NCBI GenBank assembly: GCA_947359465.1
Contig: OX375872.1
Location: 126,244,337-126,308,336 of the forward strand
DNA length: 64,000 nucleotides
Source: Metellina segmentata
Taxonomy: Eukaryota > Arthropoda > Arachnida > Araneae > Tetragnathidae
Direction: 5' to 3'
Shown here: in pieces, positions 6,269 through 21,800 of the stretch
Layout of the letters: each line of letters starts with the position of its first letter
How positions within the stretch are numbered: position 1 is the stretch's first letter
The notes under the pieces: model-generated
Seen by the model: only the letters and a program-made list of their open reading frames with translations
Told to the model about the DNA's origin: nothing
The model's database searches: none
Translations under genes and position numbers: made by a program

Positions 6269-9200
6269 AGGATTTGAGAAGATTAAAAAATATCAGAGTA
6301 TATGCTGAAAGACGTTCAATCTCCATCCAGTTTCCAAAGGACGATAGCATACATTAAAATGTTTTTGGCTTAATATATTTTATGATCTATTCTCACAAAC
6401 AGCTGTTATGTTTCTCTCCTGCTTGAAAACACAATCTAAATACTTAACTCTACTTAATGAATAACCTATTGATTGTGAAAACAAATAATGGAACAGCCTA
6501 GCAAAACATTACACTGAATAATATTAAATACTTGTTGTTACATTTCTAGCATTGAACATGTCTCACTCAATAAACATTCCTCGAAATGGGTCAATGTTTT
6601 CAAAGGCTCCAGATGAAAGAATCTCACCGTTATATTGTATACTCTAACAGGAGTATGGGGATATGAATCAGGATGCTTGCTGATGTGTATATTTCCCCCG
6701 TGGCATTAGAGAAATGAATCTTAGAAACGCAGGCTTTCACACAAACTTGACAAAAAAAACCTAACAGGTCAATCGAGATTTGAGCATTTGTAAATTGACA
6801 TGAATCACTCACAGCAGATATGAATTCAACCAGACACACTGCTGCAGAATAGTTGCTAATTATTGTTTACTTTGAGTCAGTCCCATGGAGAGAGTAAATA
6901 CAGATGCCTCAAAAAGTTTTTATAAATGCGTTGCTAATTATTGTTTACAGTCCCCATGGTAGGAAACAACACACATTTGAACTCACACCAATGCGGATCA
7001 TTTCTTCACAGACAGCTGTGTATACATGAAGTGACATAAATAGTTTAAAAGATTCCCATGGAGATACAGATCCAATGAAAGAGTCCCATGGAGATACAAA
7101 TCCTATGTAAACAACACACCAGTTGTTTAAATGGTGCTAATTACTGTAGTGACATGGCATTTAAAATTACATTTTATAGTTTTGTACTGCAAATGTAGCT
7201 TTCAATTAACAAGTAATACTTTTCATAAAACTTAATTTAATTAGTTTTAATGTCCTTCAACTATATATAACCAGCAAGTATAGGTCATATTACTCTACAA
7301 AATTCTTGTTACTTAAGAATTTTGTACAGTAGTATGCCCTATACCTGCTGATCATATATATATATATTTGATACAGTATTTGTAAATGTGAATGCAGCAC
7401 CATCTCATAGCAAGCCCCATGAATGACTTGTATGTGTGTGAACAGTTACAAATACATAATCTTTTGTAGGTGCAGTCTATCCCATCAGGATTTGAGAAGT
7501 TAATCGAAACAGGGTTTGTGCATGGTAGGAATTTACAACACAGACATGCACGTTCAATCTGGGACAGTGTTTGTAAATGTGAATGCAGCTCACTTGTGAA
7601 CAGTTACAATCGGTATGTAAATCTGCCATGACATTGAATTTAAAAAAAAGTATTTTCTTCCTATTGCCACATGTGTCGAGATCAATCCAGCCAAAAATAA
7701 CAACCAGTGTCAAATAAATTACCAGCAACCTAAAATGTTTTTTTTACTTGAAATGAAATATCAACCAGTTTTAGTTTCCAATCCAAAAAAAGTAAATTAG
7801 CAAGCCAGAATTCACAACAGTTGCGTTTATCAACAAAAAAGCACCGTTTTGCTTCAAATGTAAACAATACTTGGGAAAATGAAACCCTGATCCAATACAG
7901 ATTTAACATGCACATGAATTTAGAAAAATGAAACAATGACTACAGATTTAACGTGCACCAGATTTAAACAATGAAACCATGACAGTTGTAAAGGCACAAC
8001 CAATTGATTTGTACACTAGATTTGGGAAAATGAAACCCTGATCCTTTTCAAGAATCTAAACACAGTAACACCAAAAATGTTTGTCTGAAACCTTTTCCTA
8101 AAAATAACTTTTCTGAAACCTTTTACTAAAAATACAGGAGACAGGTGCATGTTAAATCTGTTGTCTTGGATCAGGATTTCATTTTCCTAAAATTAAGGAG
8201 AAAGCTGCATGTTAAATCTGTTGTCTTGAGGTTATTCAATGGGATGTGGATAGTTCTCATGGGAACTGAAACCTCGTTGGGTGTATGTTACACGAGTTTT
8301 ATACATGGCATGGAAAAGGGTTCTAGCAAGATATTCTATAGCAACCACAACTCATTTAAAAAGGTAACTAAAAATACATACCAACTTAGTTCAATGAATC
8401 ACAAAGCATGCTCAAAGAACAGGTGCACATTCAATTTATTGTCATGGGATATGAATTCCATCCAAGGATCCTAGCTCAGGTGTTGTATGGATCTTTCATA
8501 TGAGAACTGAAACATGGATTGGGTTTGAGAGAATAGCATGGGAAAATAAGTTGATACTGAAAAAAACAACCACTGATTGAGAACCAGATAAATCAGTCCA
8601 ATAACACATCACAACGAATGAATACTAAATTGAGTTCAATGAGCATAATCAAATCTCACATGTCAAACATTTAATCGGATCTTGTAACTAGAGAGAAATG
8701 AATGAATATCTCACCACTGCACACCAAAAAGTATATTCTAGCATGTCATAAAGATCGGAGCATCACAAAACAAATACAATAGATACTTTCAGGGCCATCA
8801 AATCTTATAAATAGGTATAAATGAGAAGCATTTGTGAATAATCAATGCAAAATCCATACCTTTATATCTTCCAGGAGTACGGGGATATGAATCAGGATGC
8901 TTGCTGCTGTGCATGAAAACATTACAAAAATGAATCACTCAAACACAGACTACACACAGTTGACAGAAAGCCCCAACAGGTCAATTTATCAATGGGACCA
9001 TTGGGATTTGAGCATTTCATCCAATCACTCACAGCACATATGAATTCAACCAAACTGCAGGAAATTATTGTTTACTTTCCCCATGGAGATACAAATCCAT
9101 CCCAAAAGTTTTATAAATGTGTTGGTAGGTAACAACCGGACACATACGACTTCCATCAACAATAGATGGGAGATCATATTGTTCCAAATGCATTTCCATT

Positions 9201-12200
9201 TGCCCCTTCCACTTACTCCAATTTCCAGCTCCTTCCACTTTGTCTATCTGTACCTTTAGATCAGCTATACTAGCGACTCGCTCTGCTAGGCGTAACTTAA
9301 TAAAGTTCGCTTTCCTTTTCAAAAACTGCAGATTTACTTCACTTAGTTTTAAAACGTGATAAGCCCATAACCTCATACGATTATCAACAAATCAGGGTCA
9401 TCAAACAAAACAGGAAAACTCAAGGGCTAAGAGAATAAGAATTTAATATGTAAACAAAATACATATTACACAAAAGAGAATAGAATGCATTAGTGAGAAG
9501 TTGTAGTTGTAGTTAATACAACAGGTATATAAGTTGAGTTGTAGCTCGTCTTTTTCCAACAACATTGCCAAGTTCATTTCTTATTACAAGTCACCATAAT
9601 ATTTATAGGTTTCAAGTTGTATTTCAAAAACATATCAGCATGCAGAAACGAAGGTTTTCCTGGATTTTAAAATCATCCATGTGTTCCCCAGGTCTTTAAT
9701 AATAATGTCTAAATTACCATAGTGAAATTTAATCTGAATCTAATGGCATTTCATATTTAAAGAAATCTAAAAAAAACCCCAGATTGCAGGTATATGAGCT
9801 TCTTTCTTCCACGCTATGCTTTCGCTATAAAACGGCCTGATCCATTGCAGTTGTAATTTAAATGACGTGTTTTTTTTTCCTTGATCAGTTTTTATTGTGT
9901 TTTCATTGCCTCTTGCCTAAATATTTATCAGGATGGAAATGTTTTGCTTTTTTCTCATGTTGCATTGCATTTCTGTGTCTATTTCTTCAATTTGTTGAGA
10001 TGTATTTGGTATTCACTGATTTATATGAAAGCACTGGATTCAATGTTGACTATTTTAGAAGCAAGCATTTATAAAGGATGGCTTAGATTCAAATTAGTTT
10101 TGTTGCAGTGTTTGCATCCACTTTTAACATATATATGTCTGGAATTTTGTTGCTTTATTTCTCCTATACATTGAGCAAATATATTGTTCATTTGTGCCAG
10201 TATGATGCTTTTGAAAACAACTTTAATATAACCTTTCAGATATCCATCTGAGAAAGAAAATTAGTGCTGAGTTGCGTGCTATGATTACACAAAGTCTTCT
10301 ATCTAATAAAGAAAATATTGACTTGTGTGTAATAAAAACTGGTTTAATAAAACTTATAAAATCTTCATTGTTGCAATTTTTAACTTGCATTTTTGAATTA
10401 ATGTTGAAGTTTCTTTCCTAGTTTCTAAAAATATAAACATGGATGACCCTAAATATTTGTCTCGGAACAGTTCTGTTATCGGTTTTTATGGTCAATTGGT
10501 GTCAATCTGTAAGACAATCTAATGAGGTTTTATACATGGCATGGAAAAGGATTTTAGCATAATATTCTATACCAACAACAACTCATTTAAAAAGGTAATT
10601 TGAAAATACATACCAACATATGTGCAATGAATCACAAAGCATGCTGAAAGAACTGGTGCACATTAAGTTTATTGTCATGGGATATGAATTCCATCCAAGG
10701 ATCCTAGCTTAGGTGTTGCCTGGTTCAATAGAATGTGGATCTTTCACATGGGAACTGAAACATGGATTGGGTGTGAGAGAATGGCATGGGAAAATAACTA
10801 TATATTGAAAAATCAACAACTGATTGAGTTTTATGAAAAGGTAAATTTAAATCTTGAGACAAATTCATCCTCATTAAAGAAGGGTCAAACAGGTCAGTCG
10901 ATCAAAGTGACCATCAGAATTTGAGCATTTCTAATGTGAACACAGGAATTCACCTATACAAATCTTGCCGCAAGCCCCTTCTGGGTTCGTCAACAAAAAC
11001 CATATAAATCAGTCCAATAACATATCATCACGAATGAATACTAAATTGAGTTCAAATAGCATAGTCTAATCTCACATGTCATATAAACATTTAATAGGAT
11101 CTTGTAACTAGAGAGAAATGAATGAATATCTAACCACAGCACACCAAAAAGTATATTCTAGCATTTCATAAAGATCTGAGCATCACAAAACATATTCAAT
11201 ACATACTTTCAGTGCCATCATAACTTATAAAAAGGTAGAAATTAGAAGCATTAGTGAATAATCAATGCAAAATCCAAACCTTTATATCTTCCAGGAGTAC
11301 GGGGATATGAATCAGGACGCTTGCTGCTGTGCATGAAAACATTACAGAAATGAATCCTCAAACACAGTTGACAGAAAGCCCCAACAGGTCAATTTATCAA
11401 AGGGACCATTGGGATTTGAGGATTACATCCAATCACTCACAGCAGATATGAATTCAACCAAACTGCAAGAAATTATTGTTTACTTTCCCCATGGAGATAC
11501 AAATCCACCCCAAAAGGTTTATAAATGCATTGCTAATTATTGTTTACAGTCCCAAATGGTAGGTAACGACACACAGTCCCCCATTCTGTCGGTGTAAAAA
11601 AAAAAAGTAAAAAACTTGATGATTGGATCCTTGTCTATTAGATTCATGTCAAGCGATGGCATCCCTCTCCATTAGAATCATGTTTCCGCGATGCACGTTA
11701 AATTTGTTATGGATTTCATATTTCTGGTGCACATTAAATCTGTTGTGGATTCATGCTTCCCAAATCTGGTATAACATACAGGTATAATCATTTCCTGAAA
11801 GCCACTCTGGTGCCATCTATAAAAGAAGCAACTGGGATTAGAAATCCCTGTTTTATTTATCCTGTCAGGATTTCTCCCAAACAATGAAAAGGTGTCATTT
11901 AAAAGCTTGAAAACACAATCCAAATAGGAGTTGATGCTCACTTTGTAGAAATCTTGTAACTTGCTGTAAGCTGTATGGGGATTTTAAACCTAATTGGCAT
12001 ATTTTTGCCTTCAGAAGAGAATACATGTTAAAATTTGTAGGATTTCATTTTCCGGTGCAGGATACAATTCCCTGGATATGGATAGCCCCATGAACATGTA
12101 TTGTATAAGATGTAGATATTATGTGTGGCAAGAAAATGATTGTTTCCCAAACCTATTCTCATGTGGTTTTCAATTTGGGATACAATTCACTGGATAAAAT

Positions 12201-12541
12201 CCCCATGACGTGTGGCATAAAAATGATTTCAGTATATATACTTACAATGCCTTGGCAGAATTCACTGAAACAAGGAATTGAACAATTAAAAAAATATATA
12301 TATAAATATATGAATATTTCCCATGGTATGAATAATTCAATAGCAGCTTGCAAAAAATTCGGACTACTCGTGTGTAAATACCATTACTTCAAGTGTGACC
12401 AAGAAACAAACACTTTCTAATCTTATAGCAGAATTCTCGCTGATATGGGAACTGAAACACAATGGATGATGTCAGGTCATCCTGAAAGCACACTCGTACA
12501 GAGGGGCCTCAAACAGGTCGCAGTCTATCCGAGTGACCATC
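6269..12541 (+). repeat. Array unit 2
   Basis: Shares a set of variants only with unit 3: CTAAAAATAACTT near 8100, AGGCGTAAC near 9289 (others AGGCCTAAC), ACCTCATACG near 9370 (others ACCTGATACG) and GTCAATCTG near 10501 (others GTCATTCTG). Like unit 1 it has CATCATAACTTA near 11217, where units 3-10 have CATCATATCTTA. The (AT)n tract has 7 repeats. Confidence 0.95.
9134..9561 (-). mobile_element. Copia LTR-gag fragment, unit 2 copy
   Basis: Differs from unit 1 by AGGCGTAAC (Gly to Arg in the upstream frame) and by CTCATACG just inside the LTR end. The latter creates an ATG, so the open frame appears longer (9065-9376, 103 codons). That ATG lies across the LTR/PBS junction and is unlikely to be a real start. 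Confidence 0.75.
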
Positions 12542-15500
12542 AGGATTTGAGAAGATTAAAAAATATCAGAGTATATGCTGAAAGACGTTCAATCTCCATC
12601 CAGTTTCCAAAGGACGATAGCATACATTAAAATGTTTTTGGCTTAATATATTTTATGATCTATTCTCACAAACAGCTGTTATGTTTCTCTCCTGCTTGAA
12701 AACACAATCTAAATACTTAACTCTACTTAATGAATAACCTATTGATTGTGAAAACAAATAATGGAACAGCCTAGCAAAACATTACACTGAATAATATTAA
12801 ATACTTGTTGTTACATTTCTAGCATTGAACATGTCTCACTCAATAAACATTCCTCGAAATGGGTCAATGTTTTCAAAGGCTCCAGATGAAAGAATCTCAC
12901 CGTTATATTGTATACTCTAACAGGAGTATGGGGATATGAATCAGGATGCTTGCTGATGTGTATATTTCCCCCGTGGCATTAGAGAAATGAATCTTAGAAA
13001 CGCAGGCTTTCACACAAACTTGACAAAAAAAACCTAACAGGTCAATCGAGATTTGAGCATTTGTAAATTGACATGAATCACTCACAGCAGATATGAATTC
13101 AACCAGACACACTGCTGCAGAATAGTTGCTAATTATTGTTTACTTTGAGTCAGTCCCATGGAGAGAGTAAATACAGATGCCTCAAAAAGTTTTTATAAAT
13201 GCGTTGCTAATTATTGTTTACAGTCCCCATGGTAGGAAACAACACACATTTGAACTCACACCAATGCGGATCATTTCTTCACAGACAGCTGTGTATACAT
13301 GAAGTGACATAAATAGTTTAAAAGATTCCCATGGAGATACAGATCCAATGAAAGAGTCCCATGGAGATACAAATCCTATGTAAACAACACACCAGTTGTT
13401 TAAATGGTGCTAATTACTGTAGTGACATGGCATTTAAAATTACATTTTATAGTTTTGTACTGCAAATGTAGCTTTCAATTAACAAGTAATACTTTTCATA
13501 AAACTTAATTTAATTAGTTTTAATGTCCTTCAACTATATATAACCAGCAAGTATAGGTCATATTACTCTACAAAATTCTTGTTACTTAAGAATTTTGTAC
13601 AGTAGTATGCCCTATACCTGCTGATCATATATATATATATTTGATACAGTATTTGTAAATGTGAATGCAGCACCATCTCATAGCAAGCCCCATGAATGAC
13701 TTGTATGTGTGTGAACAGTTACAAATACATAATCTTTTGTAGGTGCAGTCTATCCCATCAGGATTTGAGAAGTTAATCGAAACAGGGTTTGTGCATGGTA
13801 GGAATTTACAACACAGACATGCACGTTCAATCTGGGACAGTGTTTGTAAATGTGAATGCAGCTCACTTGTGAACAGTTACAATCGGTATGTAAATCTGCC
13901 ATGACATTGAATTTAAAAAAAAGTATTTTCTTCCTATTGCCACATGTGTCGAGATCAATCCAGCCAAAAATAACAACCAGTGTCAAATAAATTACCAGCA
14001 ACCTAAAATGTTTTTTTTACTTGAAATGAAATATCAACCAGTTTTAGTTTCCAATCCAAAAAAAGTAAATTAGCAAGCCAGAATTCACAACAGTTGCGTT
14101 TATCAACAAAAAAGCACCGTTTTGCTTCAAATGTAAACAATACTTGGGAAAATGAAACCCTGATCCAATACAGATTTAACATGCACATGAATTTAGAAAA
14201 ATGAAACAATGACTACAGATTTAACGTGCACCAGATTTAAACAATGAAACCATGACAGTTGTAAAGGCACAACCAATTGATTTGTACACTAGATTTGGGA
14301 AAATGAAACCCTGATCCTTTTCAAGAATCTAAACACAGTAACACCAAAAATGTTTGTCTGAAACCTTTTCCTAAAAATAACTTTTCTGAAACCTTTTACT
14401 AAAAATACAGGAGACAGGTGCATGTTAAATCTGTTGTCTTGGATCAGGATTTCATTTTCCTAAAATTAAGGAGAAAGCTGCATGTTAAATCTGTTGTCTT
14501 GAGGTTATTCAATGGGATGTGGATAGTTCTCATGGGAACTGAAACCTCGTTGGGTGTATGTTACACGAGTTTTATACATGGCATGGAAAAGGGTTCTAGC
14601 AAGATATTCTATAGCAACCACAACTCATTTAAAAAGGTAACTAAAAATACATACCAACTTAGTTCAATGAATCACAAAGCATGCTCAAAGAACAGGTGCA
14701 CATTCAATTTATTGTCATGGGATATGAATTCCATCCAAGGATCCTAGCTCAGGTGTTGTATGGATCTTTCATATGAGAACTGAAACATGGATTGGGTTTG
14801 AGAGAATAGCATGGGAAAATAAGTTGATACTGAAAAAAACAACCACTGATTGAGAACCAGATAAATCAGTCCAATAACACATCACAACGAATGAATACTA
14901 AATTGAGTTCAATGAGCATAATCAAATCTCACATGTCAAACATTTAATCGGATCTTGTAACTAGAGAGAAATGAATGAATATCTCACCACTGCACACCAA
15001 AAAGTATATTCTAGCATGTCATAAAGATCGGAGCATCACAAAACAAATACAATAGATACTTTCAGGGCCATCAAATCTTATAAATAGGTATAAATGAGAA
15101 GCATTTGTGAATAATCAATGCAAAATCCATACCTTTATATCTTCCAGGAGTACGGGGATATGAATCAGGATGCTTGCTGCTGTGCATGAAAACATTACAA
15201 AAATGAATCACTCAAACACAGACTACACACAGTTGACAGAAAGCCCCAACAGGTCAATTTATCAATGGGACCATTGGGATTTGAGCATTTCATCCAATCA
15301 CTCACAGCACATATGAATTCAACCAAACTGCAGGAAATTATTGTTTACTTTCCCCATGGAGATACAAATCCATCCCAAAAGTTTTATAAATGTGTTGGTA
15401 GGTAACAACCGGACACATACGACTTCCATCAACAATAGATGGGAGATCATATTGTTCCAAATGCATTTCCATTTGCCCCTTCCACTTACTCCAATTTCCA

Positions 15501-18500
15501 GCTCCTTCCACTTTGTCTATCTGTACCTTTAGATCAGCTATACTAGCGACTCGCTCTGCTAGGCGTAACTTAATAAAGTTCGCTTTCCTTTTCAAAAACT
15601 GCAGATTTACTTCACTTAGTTTTAAAACGTGATAAGCCCATAACCTCATACGATTATCAACAAATCAGGGTCATCAAACAAAACAGGAAAACTCAAGGGC
15701 TAAGAGAATAAGAATTTAATATGTAAACAAAATACATATTACACAAAAGAGAATAGAATGCATTAGTGAGAAGTTGTAGTTGTAGTTAATACAACAGGTA
15801 TATAAGTTGAGTTGTAGCTCGTCTTTTTCCAACAACATTGCCAAGTTCATTTCTTATTACAAGTCACCATAATATTTATAGGTTTCAAGTTGTATTTCAA
15901 AAACATATCAGCATGCAGAAACGAAGGTTTTCCTGGATTTTAAAATCATCCATGTGTTCCCCAGGTCTTTAATAATAATGTCTAAATTACCATAGTGAAA
16001 TTTAATCTGAATCTAATGGCATTTCATATTTAAAGAAATCTAAAAAAAACCCCAGATTGCAGGTATATGAGCTTCTTTCTTCCACGCTATGCTTTCGCTA
16101 TAAAACGGCCTGATCCATTGCAGTTGTAATTTAAATGACGTGTTTTTTTTTCCTTGATCAGTTTTTATTGTGTTTTCATTGCCTCTTGCCTAAATATTTA
16201 TCAGGATGGAAATGTTTTGCTTTTTTCTCATGTTGCATTGCATTTCTGTGTCTATTTCTTCAATTTGTTGAGATGTATTTGGTATTCACTGATTTATATG
16301 AAAGCACTGGATTCAATGTTGACTATTTTAGAAGCAAGCATTTATAAAGGATGGCTTAGATTCAAATTAGTTTTGTTGCAGTGTTTGCATCCACTTTTAA
16401 CATATATATGTCTGGAATTTTGTTGCTTTATTTCTCCTATACATTGAGCAAATATATTGTTCATTTGTGCCAGTATGATGCTTTTGAAAACAACTTTAAT
16501 ATAACCTTTCAGATATCCATCTGAGAAAGAAAATTAGTGCTGAGTTGCGTGCTATGATTACACAAAGTCTTCTATCTAATAAAGAAAATATTGACTTGTG
16601 TGTAATAAAAACTGGTTTAATAAAACTTATAAAATCTTCATTGTTGCAATTTTTAACTTGCATTTTTGAATTAATGTTGAAGTTTCTTTCCTAGTTTCTA
16701 AAAATATAAACATGGATGACCCTAAATATTTGTCTCGGAACAGTTCTGTTATCGGTTTTTATGGTCAATTGGTGTCAATCTGTAAGACAATCTAATGAGG
16801 TTTTATACATGGCATGGAAAAGGATTTTAGCATAATATTCTATACCAACAACAACTCATTTAAAAAGGTAATTTGAAAATACATACCAACATATGTGCAA
16901 TGAATCACAAAGCATGCTGAAAGAACTGGTGCACATTAAGTTTATTGTCATGGGATATGAATTCCATCCAAGGATCCTAGCTTAGGTGTTGCCTGGTTCA
17001 ATAGAATGTGGATCTTTCACATGGGAACTGAAACATGGATTGGGTGTGAGAGAATGGCATGGGAAAATAACTATATATTGAAAAATCAACAACTGATTGA
17101 GTTTTATGAAAAGGTAAATTTAAATCTTGAGACAAATTCATCCTCATTAAAGAAGGGTCAAACAGGTCAGTCGATCAAAGTGACCATCAGAATTTGAGCA
17201 TTTCTAATGTGAACACAGGAATTCGCCTATACAAATCTTGCCGCAAGCCCCTTCTGGGTTCGTCAACAAAAACCATATAAATCAGTCCAATAACATATCA
17301 TCACGAATGAATACTAAATTGAGTTCAAATAGCATAGTCTAATCTCACATGTCATATAAACATTTAATAGGATCTTGTAACTAGAGAGAAATGAATGAAT
17401 ATCTAACCACAGCACACCAAAAAGTATATTCTAGCATTTCATAAAGATCTGAGCATCACAAAACATATTCAATACATACTTTCAGTGCCATCATATCTTA
17501 TAAAAAGGTAGAAATTAGAAGCATTAGTGAATAATCAATGCAAAATCCAAACCTTTATATCTTCCAGGAGTACGGGGATATGAATCAGGACGCTTGCTGC
17601 TGTGCATGAAAACATTACAGAAATGAATCCTCAAACACAGTTGACAGAAAGCCCCAACAGGTCAATTTATCAAAGGGACCATTGGGATTTGAGGATTACA
17701 TCCAATCACTCACAGCAGATATGAATTCAACCAAACTGCAAGAAATTATTGTTTACTTTCCCCATGGAGATACAAATCCACCCCAAAAGGTTTATAAATG
17801 CATTGCTAATTATTGTTTACAGTCCCAAATGGTAGGTAACGACACACAGTCCCCCATTCTGTCGGTGTAAAAAAAAAAAGTAAAAAACTTGATGATTGGA
17901 TCCTTGTCTATTAGATTCATGTCAAGCGATGGCATCCCTCTCCATTAGAATCATGTTTCCGCGATGCACGTTAAATTTGTTATGGATTTCATATTTCTGG
18001 TGCACATTAAATCTGTTGTGGATTCATGCTTCCCAAATCTGGTATAACATACAGGTATAATCATTTCCTGAAAGCCACTCTGGTGCCATCTATAAAAGAA
18101 GCAACTGGGATTAGAAATCCCTGTTTTATTTATCCTGTCAGGATTTCTCCCAAACAATGAAAAGGTGTCATTTAAAAGCTTGAAAACACAATCCAAATAG
18201 GAGTTGATGCTCACTTTGTAGAAATCTTGTAACTTGCTGTAAGCTGTATGGGGATTTTAAACCTAATTGGCATATTTTTGCCTTCAGAAGAGAATACATG
18301 TTAAAATTTGTAGGATTTCATTTTCCGGTGCAGGATACAATTCCCTGGATATGGATAGCCCCATGAACATGTATTGTATAAGATGTAGATATTATGTGTG
18401 GCAAGAAAATGATTGTTTCCCCAACCTATTCTCATGTGGTTTTCAATTTGGGATACAATTCACTGGATAAAATCCCCATGACGTGTGGCATAAAAATGAT

Positions 18501-18805
18501 TTCAGTATATATACTTACAATGCCTTGGCAGAATTCACTGAAACAAGGAATTGAACAATTAAAAAAAAAATATATATATATGAATACTTCCCATGGTTAT
18601 TCAATAGCAGCTTGCAAAAAATTCGGACTACTCGTGTGTAAATACCATTACTTCAAGTGTGACCAAGAAACAAACACTTTCTAATCTTATAGCAGAATTC
18701 TCGCTGATATGGGAACTGAAACACAATGGATGATGTCAGGTCATCCTGAAAGCACACTCGTACAGAGGGGCCTCAAACAGGTCGCAGTCTATCCGAGTGA
18801 CCATC
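12542..18805 (+). repeat. Array unit 3
   Basis: The shortest full unit (6264 bp). It matches unit 2 through its middle. Near its right end it switches to the allele block seen again in units 8 and 9: TTTCCCCAACC near 18417, an A-tract of ten before a (TA)n run near 18561, GAATACTTCCC, and a 6-bp shorter GGTTATTCAATAG near 18595. It also has AATTCGCCT near 17220, shared with units 7-10. The (AT)n tract has 7 repeats. The switch of allele families inside one unit looks like a conversion or crossover junction. Confidence 0.95.
15407..15834 (-). mobile_element. Copia LTR-gag fragment, unit 3 copy
   Basis: Carries the same two variants as the unit 2 copy, so the two derive from one recent ancestor or conversion event. 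Confidence 0.75.
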
Positions 18806-21800
18806 AGGATTTGAGAAGATTAAAAAATATCAGAGTATATGCTGAAAGACGTTCAATCTCCATCCAGTTTCCAAAGGACGATAGCATACATTAAAATGTT
18901 TTTGGCTTAATATATTTTATGATCTATTCTCACAAACAGCTGTTATGTTTCTCTCCTGCTTGAAAACACAATCTAAATACTTAACTCTACTTAATGAATA
19001 ACCTATTGATTGTGAAAACAAATAATGGAACAGCCTAGCAAAACATTACACTGAATAATATTAAATACTTGTTGTTACATTTCTAGCATTGAACATGTCT
19101 CACTCAATAAACATTCCTCGAAATGGGTCAATGTTTTCAAAGGCTCCAGATGAAAGAATCTCACCGTTATATTGTATACTCTAACAGGAGTATGGGGATA
19201 TGAATCAGGATGCTTGCTGATGTGTATATTTCCCCCGTGGCATTAGAGAAATGAATCTTAGAAACGCAGGCTTTCACACAAACTTGACAAAAAAAACCTA
19301 ACAGGTCAATCGAGATTTGAGCATTTGTAAATTGACATGAATCACTCACAGCAGATATGAATTCAACCAGACACACTGCTGCAGAATAGTTGCTAATTAT
19401 TGTTTACTTTGAGTCAGTCCCATGGAGAGAGTAAATACAGATGCCTCAAAAAGTTTTTATAAATGCGTTGCTAATTATTGTTTACAGTCCCCATGGTAGG
19501 AAACAACACACATTTGAACTCACACCAATGCGGATCATTTCTTCACAGACAGCTGTGTATACATGAAGTGACATAAATAGTTTAAAAGATTCCCATGGAG
19601 ATACAGATCCAATGAAAGAGTCCCATGGAGATACAAATCCTATGTAAACAACACACCAGTTGTTTAAATGGTGCTAATTACTGTAGTGACATGGCATTTA
19701 AAATTACATTTTATAGTTTTGTACTGCAAATGTAGCTTTCAATTAACAAGTAATACTTTTCATAAAACTTAATTTAATTAGTTTTAATGTCCTTCAACTA
19801 TATATAACCAGCAAGTATAGGTCATATTACTCTACAAAATTCTTGTTACTTAAGAATTTTGTACAGTAGTATGCCCTATACCTGCTGATCATATATATAT
19901 ATATATATTTGATACAGTATTTGTAAATGTGAATGCAGCACCATCTCATAGCAAGCCCCATGAATGACTTGTATGTGTGTGAACAGTTACAAATACATAA
20001 TCTTTTGTAGGTGCAGTCTATCCCATCAGGATTTGAGAAGTTAATCGAAACAGGGTTTGTGCATGGTAGGAATTTACAACACAGACATGCACGTTCAATC
20101 TGGGACAGTGTTTGTAAATGTGAATGCAGCTCACTTGTGAACAGTTACAATCGGTATGTAAATCTGCCATGACATTGAATTTAAAAAAAAGTATTTTCTT
20201 CCTATTGCCACATGTGTCGAGATCAATCCAGCCAAAAATAACAACCAGTGTCAAATAAATTACCAGCAACCTAAAATGTTTTTTTTACTTGAAATGAAAT
20301 ATCAACCAGTTTTAGTTTCCAATCCAAAAAAAGTAAATTAGCAAGCCAGAATTCACAACAGTTGCGTTTATCAACAAAAAAGCACCGTTTTGCTTCAAAT
20401 GTAAACAATACTTGGGAAAATGAAACCCTGATCCAATACAGATTTAACATGCACATGAATTTAGAAAAATGAAACAATGACTACAGATTTAACGTGCACC
20501 AGATTTAAACAATGAAACCATGACAGTTGTAAAGGCACAACCAATTGATTTGTACACTAGATTTGGGAAAATGAAACCCTGATCCTTTTCAAGAATCTAA
20601 ACACAGTAACACCAAAAATGTTTGTCTGAAACCTTTTCCTAAAAAAAACTTTTCTGAAACCTTTTACTAAAAATACAGGAGACAGGTGCATGTTAAATCT
20701 GTTGTCTTGGATCAGGATTTCATTTTCCTAAAATTAAGGAGAAAGCTGCATGTTAAATCTGTTGTCTTGAGGTTATTCAATGGGATGTGGATAGTTCTCA
20801 TGGGAACTGAAACCTCGTTGGGTGTATGTTACACGAGTTTTATACATGGCATGGAAAAGGGTTCTAGCAAGATATTCTATAGCAACCACAACTCATTTAA
20901 AAAGGTAACTAAAAATACATACCAACTTAGTTCAATGAATCACAAAGCATGCTCAAAGAACAGGTGCACATTAAATTTATTGTCATGGGATATGAATTCC
21001 ATCCAAGGATCCTAGCTCAGGTGTTGTATGGATCTTTCATATGAGAACTGAAACATGGATTGGGTTTGAGAGAATAGCATGGGAAAATAAGTTGATACTG
21101 AAAAAAACAACCACTGATTGAGAACCAGATAAATCAGTCCAATAACACATCACAACGAATGAATACTAAATTGAGTTCAATGAGCATAATCAAATCTCAC
21201 ATGTCAAACATTTAATCGGATCTTGTAACTAGAGAGAAATGAATGAATATCTCACCACTGCACACCAAAAAGTATATTCTAGCATGTCATAAAGATCGGA
21301 GCATCACAAAACAAATACAATAGATACTTTCAGGGCCATCAAATCTTATAAATAGGTATAAATGAGAAGCATTTGTGAATAATCAATGCAAAATCCATAC
21401 CTTTATATCTTCCAGGAGTACGGGGATATGAATCAGGATGCTTGCTGCTGTGCATGAAAACATTACAAAAATGAATCACTCAAACACAGACTACACACAG
21501 TTGACAGAAAGCCCCAACAGGTCAATTTATCAATGGGACCATTGGGATTTGAGCATTTCATCCAATCACTCACAGCACATATGAATTCAACCAAACTGCA
21601 GGAAATTATTGTTTACTTTCCCCATGGAGATACAAATCCATCCCAAAAGTTTTATAAATGTGTTGGTAGGTAACAACCGGACACATACGACTTCCATCAA
21701 CAATAGATGGGAGATCATATTGTTCCAAATGCATTTCCATTTGCCCCTTCCACTTACTCCAATTTCCAGCTCCTTCCACTTTGTCTATCTGTACCTTTAG

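Noticed and set aside
9065..9376. 103-codon Gag-like frame as an intact small gene
   Set aside because: Its ATG is created by a single base change at the LTR/PBS junction in units 2 and 3 only. The C-terminal part is module A sequence, so only the middle is Gag-derived.
9881..10174. 97-codon hydrophobic plus-strand frame as a small membrane protein
   Set aside because: The hydrophobicity follows from T-rich DNA, a second frame overlaps it, and a 2-bp indel disrupts it in unit 1 without compensation.
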